This document shows positions 57,304 through 64,000 of a stretch of DNA of 64,000 bases, piece by piece. Origin of the DNA: Altimarinus sp041659565 (GTDB lineage Bacteria > Patescibacteriota > Gracilibacteria > BD1-5 > UBA6164); contig JBAZXZ010000001.1 in NCBI GenBank assembly GCA_041659565.1, forward strand, positions 1-64,000, read 5' to 3'. The translations under genes and the position numbers were made by a program. Position 1 is the first letter of the stretch. Each line of letters opens with the position of its first letter. Under the pieces are notes generated by a model. The model was given only the letters and a program-made list of their open reading frames with translations. It was not told where the DNA came from and did not search any database.

Positions 57304-59067
57304 TTATAATTTTTTTTCTTCAATTTCAATTTTAACTTTATTTATAAAATTTTCAACTTTTTCTACATTTTGTTCTTTTGTTTTGTAATTTCTTACTGAA
57401 ACTGAATTATCTTTTTCTTCTTGTTCTCAAACAACAAGTATATAATTTATATGCATTTTTTCTGCATTTCTTACTTTTTTATTAAGTGAATCTGCACTTG
57501 AATCTAAACTAACTCTTATTCAATTTTCTTTTAATTCTTTATAAATTTTGTCTGCATAACCCATAAAATTTTCTCATACAGGAATTACTGTAGCTTGTTT
57601 TGGAGCTAACCAAAGAGGGAATACTCAAGCAAAGTGTTCTATCATTACTCACATAAATCTTTCCAAACTACCAGAAATAGCTCTATGAATTACAACAGGT
57701 CTTTCTTTTTCATTATTTTCATTTGTAAAACTTAAGTCAAATCTCTCAGGAAGATTGAAATCACATTGAATTGTTGCTAATTGCCATTCTCTTCAGATAG
57801 CATCTTTAAACATAAAATCAAGTTTTGGTCAGTAAAAAGCAGCTTCTCAAACTCAAATTTTGTAAGGAAGTTCATATTTTTCTGCTGCAACTTTTAGAGC
57901 TCACTCTGCTTGATTCCATACTTCATCTGATCATAAGTATTTTCATTCTGGTCATCTAATTGATAATCTAACCCAATATCATTCAAGCATTCACATAGTT
58001 TTATAAAATTCTTTTATTATAGAAACTATAGTTCCTACTTCTTCTGATATTTGAGTTACTCTACAAAACAAGTGTCAATCATCTTGAGTTATAGCTCTAA
58101 CTCTTGTTAATCAGCTTAGTTGTCATGTTTTTTCATCTCTATAAACCGTAGCTGGTTCAAAGTACCTAACAGGCATATCTCTATAACTAAATTGATTATC
58201 ATCAAATATTTGCATATGATGAGGACAATTCATAGGTTTTAAAAAGAATTTTTCTTCTCATCATGTTACTCTAAAAAGTTCATCTCAAAACTTTTCTGCA
58301 TGTCATGAACATTTGTATAAATCTTCTTTTGCAAGATGTGGAGTCCAAACTCTATCATATCATTTACTTTTATGTAAATCCCATAAATAATCTTCAATTT
58401 CTTTTCTTATAACCATTCAATTAGGTTGTAATAATGGTAATCATGCTCAAACAAGTTGAGATATAGTAAATATTTTTAATTTACTTCAAAGTATTCTATG
58501 ATCTCTTTTTCTTGCTTCCTCTAGCATTTTTAAGTGATTATCTAGTTCTTCTTTTGTATCAAAAGCAAAACCATATATACGAGTTAACATAGGATTTTTT
58601 TCATCTCCAAGCCAATAAGCTCAAGCAACTTTATCAAGACAAAATGCATTTTTATCAAGCTTGTTTGTATTTTCTACATGAGGTCCAGAACATAGGTTAT
58701 CAAAAGTATCAAGTCATGCTTGATTTATATTTTTATAAAAAGAAACTATTTTCTCTCATTGTATCTTTAATTTTTCTATATTTTCAGTTCTATACTCATC
58801 TTTTTTATTAAATTTATTAATTGCTTCATCAATAGTTAATTCATATTTTTCAAATTTTTGATTTTGAGAGATTATATTTTTCATTTTTTTCTCAATTTCT
58901 TTTAGATCACTATCTGAGATTTTTATTTCTCATAAATCAAAATCATGATAAAAACCGTTTTCTATTCCAGGTCAAAATCATAATTTTACATTTTCTTTTC
59001 CGTAGATTTGCTCAATAGCTTGGGCTAGTATATGTGACAAAGAATGTCTTTTAATTTCGATATTCAT
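57304..59067 (-). CDS. thrS: Threonyl-tRNA synthetase (lacking TGS domain)
   Basis: A 587-residue class II synthetase that charges tRNA-Thr. It begins directly at the editing/SAD domain (RHSLSHILAQAIEQIYG, CSGPHVENT), so the N-terminal TGS domain of longer forms is missing. Catalytic core: motif 2 LTRVRAITQDDGHLFC, FFLKPMNCPHHMQIF with the zinc Cys, and motif 3 IHRAISGSLERFMGVMIEHF. The C-terminal anticodon-binding domain (APKQATVIPVGE) is complete. It lies 26 bp after thrH and shares its leader, so both would respond to threonine supply. Confidence 0.95.
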
Positions 59068-59093
59068 ATGTTTTTAGTATTAGATAATAAATT

Positions 59094-59696
59094 TTATAAG
59101 CTTCTTTCTATAAGTTTTTTTAATTCTTCATAATTATTTGCAATTTCTATTGTAGGAAATGCATCCGTGGCTTTTTTACCTGGTTTAAAGAAGAATCAGA
59201 AATCTGCTTCATTTAGCATACCTGTATCATTGAAAGAGTCTCAGGCTGCAATAGTTTTAAAATTTAATTCTTTAAATTTTTTTACAGCATGTGTTTTTTG
59301 ATCTTTAATTCTTAAGCGATAATCAACTATTTTGTTGTTTTCTATAATTAAATTATGACAAAATATTGTTGGATTTCACATTTTTTTAAGAAGTGGTTTT
59401 GCAAATTCTATAAATGTATCTGATAAAATTATAACTTGCATTCTTTCTTGAGCCCATTGTATAAATTCTAGACTTCATGGTAATAAATCTATAGTTCAAA
59501 TAACTTCTTGTATTTTACTTAGTGTAAGTCAATTGTTATCTAAATGGACCTTTCTATAATTCATAAGTTCATCGTAATCCGCTATATCTTTTGTAGTAAG
59601 CATAAGTTCTTGTATTCCAGTATTTTTAGATACTTCTTCCCATATTTCTGGAGTTAAAACTCATTCCATATCAAGACATAAGATAGTTTGTTTCAT
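59094..59696 (-). CDS. thrH: ThrH-type phosphoserine phosphatase / homoserine phosphotransferase
   Basis: A 200-residue HAD enzyme. Catalytic motif I ILCLDMEWVLTPEIW (first Asp nucleophile; the usual E-G is E-W here), motif II VIILSDTF (Thr), motif III with LRIKDQKTHAVKKF (Lys) and motif IV AAGDSFNDTGMLNEADFG. Length and order agree closely with ThrH, which moves phosphate from phosphoserine to homoserine and so can feed ThrC. It is first in the thrH-thrS operon, behind an attenuator-like leader. Confidence 0.88.
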
Positions 59697-59710
59697 AATT
59701 ATATAAGATT

Positions 59711-59750
59711 AAAAAATAAAAAAATCTCCTACAATTTGAAGTAGAAGATT
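59711..59750 (-). terminator. Attenuator terminator in the thrH-thrS leader
   Basis: On the minus strand AATCTTCTAC and GTAGGAGATT form a 10-bp stem (one G-U) around an 8-nt loop, then TTTTTTATTTTTT. It lies 15 bp before the thrH start and after its promoter, so it can only act inside the leader. Confidence 0.8.
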
Positions 59751-59783
59751 ATATTTATACTAAAATAGCACAAAAACAAACAA

Positions 59784-59837
59784 CTACTTATGTAGAAGAT
59801 TTGTTGTAATTAAGGTATCCAGTAGTGCTAGCCTCAT
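59784..59837 (-). CDS. Candidate threonine leader peptide MRLALLDTLITTNLLHK
   Basis: A 17-codon ORF between the thrH promoter and the leader terminator. It has three Thr codons (ACC, ACA, ACA) and one Ile within eight residues, as in thr operon leaders. The codons after the Thr pair (AATCTTCTAC) repeat the 5' arm of the terminator exactly, and the last six bases AAGTAG can pair with CTACTT of that arm, so a ribosome stalled at the Thr codons would favour antitermination. Confidence 0.6.
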   Translation of the reverse strand: MRLALLDTLITTNLLHK

Positions 59838-59864
59838 ATGTGCTTTTTAAGAAGTATTGATTTT

Positions 59865-59892
59865 ATTCTAATTAAAAAAAATACGAAGTCAA
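59865..59892 (-). promoter_or_regulatory. Promoter of the thrH-thrS operon
   Basis: On the minus strand TTGACT (59887-59892) and TAGAAT (59865-59870) with 16-bp spacing. Predicted transcript start near 59858, giving a leader of about 160 nt. Confidence 0.6.
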
Positions 59893-59959
59893 AAGTTTGT
59901 ATTATTTTATTTTGTATGTTATAATTTTAGAGATATTTATTAATTATTGATTGGATTAT

Positions 59960-60991
59960 ATGCTTATAATAGAAATTTTAAAAGAAGGTTTAGAAAAAAA
60001 TGCTTCAGATATAATACTTGCTTCTTGAAGTTACCCAAGCTTAAAGATAGATTGAGAAATACATTATTTGGATAATTATCCTATGCTTAATAAAGAAGTA
60101 TTTGAAAAAGAAATAATAACAATTATGTCTCAATATCAAAAAGAAAAATTTATGACAAATTTAGAACTTGATTTTTCTCTTGATTTAAAATGATATAGTA
60201 GATTTAGAATAAATGCATTTTTTCAAAGAAGTGGTTATTGAATGGTTTTTAGACCTATAAAAGCAGTTTTGCCAAATTTTGAAGAATTATGATTACCTTC
60301 TAGTATATTGAAGTTTGCTGAAAGAAAAAATTGAATAATTCTAGTAACTGGTTCCGTTTGAGCAGGGAAGTCTACTACTTTAGCTAGTTTATTGAACTAT
60401 ATAAATAAAACAAAGAAAAAACATATAATAACTATAGAAGATCCTATAGAATATATATATACTAGTGAAAAATCGCTAATAGAGCAAAGGGAAGTATGAC
60501 TAAATACATTAAGTTTTGAAAATTGATTAAAATATGCACTTAGACAAGCTTCAGATGTAATATTGGTTTGAGAAATGAGAGATTTAGAAACCTTTAAACT
60601 AGCTTTAAGAGCTGCAGAAACATGAAATTTAGTTCTTGCAACATTACATACATCATGAACAGCTAGAACTATTTCTAGAATAATAGATATGTTTCCAGCT
60701 GATGAAAGAGATCAAATTACACAACAAATTAGTGAATCACTGATTTGAATAGTATGGCAGGATTTAATTAAGAGATCGGATGTAAAATCAGGTATGGTTC
60801 CAGCTGTAGAGATACTTGTAAATAATACTTCAATTTCAAATATGATAAGAAAAGGTACTATTCATCAAATTGATAATGTTATTGAAACTTCAGCTCAAGA
60901 TGGTATGATTACTATGAATAAATATCTAGAATATTTATATAGTAAAAAAATTATTTCAGAAGAAGTTTATAGTAAAAACTTAAAAGCTTAA
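59960..60991 (+). CDS. pilT: PilT: type IV pilus retraction ATPase
   Basis: A 343-residue secretion-type ATPase. Walker A VTGSVGAGKSTTLASLL (two glycines are TGA), Asp box ITIEDPIEYI, Walker B ASDVILVGEMRDLETF and His box LATLHTSGTARTISRIIDMFP. The C-terminal sequence is ATLHTSGTA...MITMNKYLEYLYSKKIISEE, close to the PilT ending. It powers pilus disassembly and twitching or prey contact. It has no pil neighbours here; pilins lie at 1, 3.9, 44.4 and 54.3 kb. A terminator follows. Confidence 0.95.
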
Positions 60992-61017
60992 AAAAACTTT
61001 TAAAAATCAAGATATTT

Positions 61018-61046
61018 AAGACCATATAATTATGGTCTTTTTATTT
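61018..61046 (+). terminator. Terminator of pilT
   Basis: AAGACCATA and TATGGTCTT arms around TAAT, followed by TTTTATTTATTT. Confidence 0.85.
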
Positions 61047-61553
61047 ATTTAGAATTGATTACATACACATAAGTTATATTATGTGAACTAATGTGTATTT
61101 CTATCTTACACTTCTCTATTGTAATATTTTCTAAAAAATGTAAGTTATTAAAATCGTCAAGTTTTGGCTTTGTTAACAAAATGTTAAAAACTTTTTTTGC
61201 AGAATTGTATATTTTTTTTATTATTTTAAGTATTTTTTAATTACTTATCAGTTATTTAGATTACATTTATTTTAATTACATTAAAAAATTTAATATATTT
61301 TATATATTATTGTTCTCTCACCTATTACTAAAAATTAAAACCGCTAATATAAGCCAATAAAATATAAAAACTTAAAATTTTGCGATTTTTGAGGTTTTTT
61401 TTATTTTTCCTAAGATTATATCGGAAAATATATAAATATATTTAGTTTTTTTATTAAAAGATATTATTTTCATATTTATAATAATATTTTGCTTTTTAAT
61501 GATAATTATTTAAAATTGTTTTAATAAGTTTATTAAAACAATTTGTTAGTTTT
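61047..61553. other. 500-bp gene-free region after pilT
   Basis: No ORF of note. It is very A/T-rich and contains several small inverted repeats: ATACACAT/ATGTGTAT (about 61062-61097), CTTACA/TGTAAG (about 61115-61145), TTTTCC/GGAAAA (about 61407-61430) and a 15-bp perfect hairpin, AAATTGTTTTAATAA and its complement (61513-61544), ending 9 bp before the next start codon. An unidentified small RNA or the regulatory region of the next gene are possible. Confidence 0.4.
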
Positions 61554-62147
61554 ATGTTTTTTACAAATACAGATTATTTCATATTAATATTATCATTATT
61601 ATCTGGACTTATATTTATTCTTTTATGACTTGAAAAATTACACAAGTTTTATTTTTGAATAATTATAGGTTTTTTATTTTTTATTGTGGCAAATTTATAT
61701 ATAAAAGCTTTACAGTCACCAGAATGTTTTAAATTAGTTGTTCACAATTCTTCATTTTTGCTTTTAAATAAGTCATTTATATTGTCATTTTTAACCTTAT
61801 TTATTCCTGTTTTTTGAATTATACTTACTTTAAGTGATTTTATAACTTTTAAAGTTTACGATAATAAATTAGGTGCATTTATATTTTGAATTGCTATTCC
61901 CTTCTTTGTTTTATCTATTTTCGCATATATAAGAGTTAATTCTGTTGTTCCTATATCATTTGTAAATGATTTATTTTGATTTTTATGAAATATTTCAAAT
62001 ATCATAATTTATTTAAAAGATAGAACATATTTAAGTTTATATATGATGTTTTTTCTAGTTTCATTTAGAATATTTTTCTGGATATTTATAAGTTTTTTGG
62101 TTTATATAATTGGTGAAATAAAGAAGTGAAGTAAAAATAAAGAGTAA
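61554..62147 (+). CDS. Hypothetical polytopic membrane protein
   Basis: 197 residues with about five hydrophobic segments (YFILILSLLSGLIFILLG, FYFGIIIGFLFFIVANLY, SFILSFLTLFIPVFGIILTL, FIFGIAIPFFVLSIFAYI, FFWIFISFLVYIIGE) and a short Lys-rich tail. One Cys in PECFK. The TM pattern with an isolated small family feel is typical of CPR membrane proteins of unknown function. A perfect hairpin precedes the ATG. Confidence 0.7.
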
Positions 62148-62152
62148 AAAAA

Positions 62153-62272
62153 AGATCCTGAAACAAGTTCAGGATGACGGTTTTTGAGAGGAATAGATTC
62201 ACTACTTCTAGGGAATGACATAATATAAATACAATGTAATAAATGGATTACTTCGTTACTCTCGCAATGACA
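62153..62272. repeat. Three dispersed palindromic elements in tandem (copies G, H, I)
   Basis: G at 62153-62178 (AGATCCTGAAAC...GGATGAC), H at 62195-62220 (AGATTCACTAC...GGGAATGACA), I at 62245-62272 (GGATTACTTCG...GCAATGACA), all in the same orientation. G is the reverse complement of copy E and on the minus strand its stem is followed by a T run, so it may terminate the mscS transcript. Confidence 0.75.
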
Positions 62273-62287
62273 AAAGTGATAAAACTA

Positions 62288-63424
62288 TTAAGATTTCTTT
62301 ATTATCAATTCTTGTGTTGGGAAAGCTATTTCTATTTTATGTTTTTCAAATAATCATTTAATTTCGAGATTTATTTTTTCTTTTTGTTTAAAATATAATT
62401 TAAGATCATCATTTTCAAGTGAAAAATAAGTTATATGAATATCTAGAGAATAGCTTCAAAAGTTGTCAAAATGTACTCTGTATGATTCAATTCATTGATT
62501 ACTTGTATATGTTTCAAGTAAATCTTCAACCAATTTTACAGCCTTTTTTAATTTTTCTAAACTTGTTTCATAAACTACTCATATAATCATATCTGTTTTT
62601 CTATTTTCTCTTTGAGTTAGGTTTTCTATAGATGAAGATATAAGAGTTTCATTTGGTATAAGTATCTTATTTCATGTAAGATCTGTTAGTTCTAAGTATG
62701 TTAATCATATCTTTTTTACATTTCATGTAAATCAACTTATTCTAACAGTTTCTCATATTTTGAAAGGTTTATTTAATATAATTGATAATGCTCAAAATAT
62801 ATTTGCAATTGATTTTTGGGCTGCTAATGCTATTGCTATTCATCAAACTCAAGCTCATGCAATCAAGGCTGATATGTCATATCATAAGTTTCAAAGTACA
62901 GTAAGTATTCAGACAATCCATATAAATACTCATAAAATTTTACCAAGCATTGGAAAAACTTGTTTAGAAAGATCATCTCAGTTTTTTCTGCTAGTCATTC
63001 ATTTGAAAATTGCTCTTATTACTGAATTTGATAAAAATAATAAAGCAATAATAAACGAAACTTTAAAAGCTTTGTTGAAAAAATCATTTAATTCAATTGG
63101 AATTTGTATGAATTTTATTCATAGGTAAACTGCTATTAAATATTTTGCTATATTTATAAATTTAATCAGAAATTCATTAAAAATTATTGTATATTTATTT
63201 TGTTCATTTTGCTTTTTAATTGTTAATATAATTTCAAGATATTTATCTAATATTCAGATAATTCAGATAATTGTAAAAATAGCTATAAAAGCATTAAAAT
63301 ATGATAAAATTATATTGAAATATTTTATTTGATTATAGATTCCTCAAATGTATAGAATATCTTTAAAAAAGAAGAAAAGTATAAAATATATTATTCAAAG
63401 TATTATATAAATGTAATTTTGCAT
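62288..63424 (-). CDS. Small-conductance mechanosensitive channel (MscS family)
   Basis: A 378-residue channel protein. Three or four N-terminal transmembrane helices precede the pore helix, recognisable as ISALIAGAGVGGIAIALAAQKSIANIFGALSII, with the alternating Gly/Ala packing of TM3 (several Gly are TGA). The beta domain follows with NKPFKIGETVRISGFTGNVKKIGLTYLEL and IPNETLISSSIENLT, then the alpha-beta C-terminal domain. It opens on membrane tension to release solutes. Confidence 0.93.
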
Positions 63425-63461
63425 AAATAAAGTATAAAAGTATATAAAAGTAAGCCCTAAA

Positions 63462-63536
63462 AGTACCGGTTCCTCATAATTGAAATATATGTACTTAAAA
63501 TTATATCATTTCTTTCTAAAAGTAGGAACCGGTACT
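63462..63536. repeat. Inverted repeat with 13-bp GC-richer arms
   Basis: AGTACCGGTTCCT (63462-63474) and AGGAACCGGTACT (63524-63536) enclose 49 bp of A/T-rich sequence, and the stretch CTAAAAGTA precedes both arms. It lies just after the stop of the U32 peptidase gene and before mscS. A terminator without a T run, an operator or a small insertion remnant are all possible. Confidence 0.6.
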
Positions 63537-63538
63537 GA

Positions 63539-64000
63539 TTAACTGCTCATATTTTTTCTTATTATAGCAAATTCTCAAGGATCTTTGCTACAATTAATCC
63601 AAACTTCATATCATCATCAATGTGCACTTTCTTCTTCAGTTACATATTTTTTATTGAAACTGTCCCCTATTTCTAGATTTTTTCATAAACTATGATTTAT
63701 AACATTTATTTTATGTATTTTTTCAATTTTTTCTACAAAAACTCAATTAGGATTTAAAAATTCTATTTCTTCTCATATTTTAAATATATTTTTTACTTCT
63801 ATTCTTGCTAAGTGTTCTTTTTTATCATATCATCTAACTATTCAACAAAATATTTTTGTTTGGAATCATCAATTTTGTTCATAAAACTGAGCATTGTGAT
63901 TTGGATTTCAAGCTAGAAATCCTGGAATATATCCTCTGTTTGCTATTGAAAATAATTCTTCCGCTAATTCTTTACTATCATAATTAACTCAAGTTTCTAT
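63539..64000 (-). CDS. U32-family peptidase, C-terminal part
   Basis: The last 153 residues of a protein whose start lies beyond the window. TGVNYDSKELAEELFSIANRGYIPGFLAGNP, then GIVRGYDKKEHLARIEVKNIFKIGEEIEFLNPNG, matches the C-terminal region of U32 (collagenase-like, YegQ/RlhA) proteins, which has a beta-barrel after the catalytic barrel. Some members modify rRNA, others act as proteases, so the role is open. On the same strand as mscS. Confidence 0.85.

Noticed and set aside
59768..59850. tRNA-like structure with AGCACA/TGTGCT closing stem
   Set aside because: No T-loop (TTCRA) or D-loop consensus; the stretch is better explained by the leader ORF and attenuator.
59711..59860. T-box riboswitch upstream of thrH-thrS
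   Set aside because: The leader is only about 160 nt and lacks the AGGGTGGNACCGCG T-box and Stem I motifs.
1..64000. UGA as tryptophan (Mycoplasma code 4)
   Set aside because: TGA falls on glycines of P-loops and KxDG, and TGG is used for Trp.
1..64000. CRISPR arrays, IS elements, prophage genes
   Set aside because: No regularly spaced direct repeats, transposase, integrase or phage structural motifs were seen.

Overview
The window is AT-rich DNA from a bacterium that reads UGA as glycine (genetic code 25), which points to the Gracilibacteria/Absconditabacteria (BD1-5/SR1) lineage of the Candidate Phyla Radiation. Every long gene needs TGA read through. The TGA codons fall on invariant glycines: the KxDG active site of DNA ligase LigA, the P-loops of DnaA, PilT, ClpC and an ABC transporter, and the glycines of ClpP and adenylate kinase. 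Only TAA and TAG act as stops. Standard-code gene finding breaks these genes into fragments, so all coordinates here were re-read with TGA as Gly, and each complete gene length was checked to be a multiple of three. Start sites lack Shine-Dalgarno sequences and instead sit in A/T-rich contexts, often AAATTATG.

Layout. 1-9.2 kb: a partial pilin, an ABC exporter, an RlmD-like methyltransferase, a very large Cys-rich pilin-like protein, a NAGPA-type glycosidase, a rhodanese and a Trm11-like methyltransferase. 9.2-17 kb: a glycosyltransferase, an alpha/beta-hydrolase, then a minus-strand run of rnpB, adk, a DedA-LssY_C protein, a second DedA protein and a GT32-type glycosyltransferase, preceded by thrC. 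17-23.7 kb: a transglycosylase, dnaA, a DUF4012 protein, a DnaQ-like exonuclease and a secreted orphan. 23.8-35 kb: a tight ten-gene operon that looks like a lipid-salvage system: C39-like peptidase, phosphopantetheinyl transferase, LplT-like MFS carrier, acyltransferase-ACP fusion, beta-propeller protein, two membrane proteins, Aas-type acyl-ACP ligase, patatin lipase and a YiiX-type papain-fold enzyme. 35.8-36.8 kb: a gene-free, hairpin-rich region. 36.8-46 kb: ligA, recX, a 1398-residue orphan, a PilV-like pilin and rlmN. 46-53.4 kb: clpP, map, two secreted proteins and clpC. 53.7-64 kb: a YtxH-like protein, a type IV pilin, small secreted or membrane proteins, thrS and thrH behind an apparent threonine attenuator, pilT, a membrane protein, mscS and a partial U32 peptidase.

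Together the genes suggest a small, surface-attached or epibiotic/predatory cell. It has type IV pili with a retraction motor and a giant Cys-rich pilin, secreted hydrolases, and an operon that could release host or prey lipids, import lysolipids and reacylate them without de novo fatty-acid synthesis; this lifestyle is an inference. A second theme is a family of GC-richer palindromes (AGATTC...GGAATGACA type). They are scattered between genes, double as terminators, and in two places are translated in frame inside genes: singly in the RlmD-like gene and as a 150-bp inverted pair in ligA.
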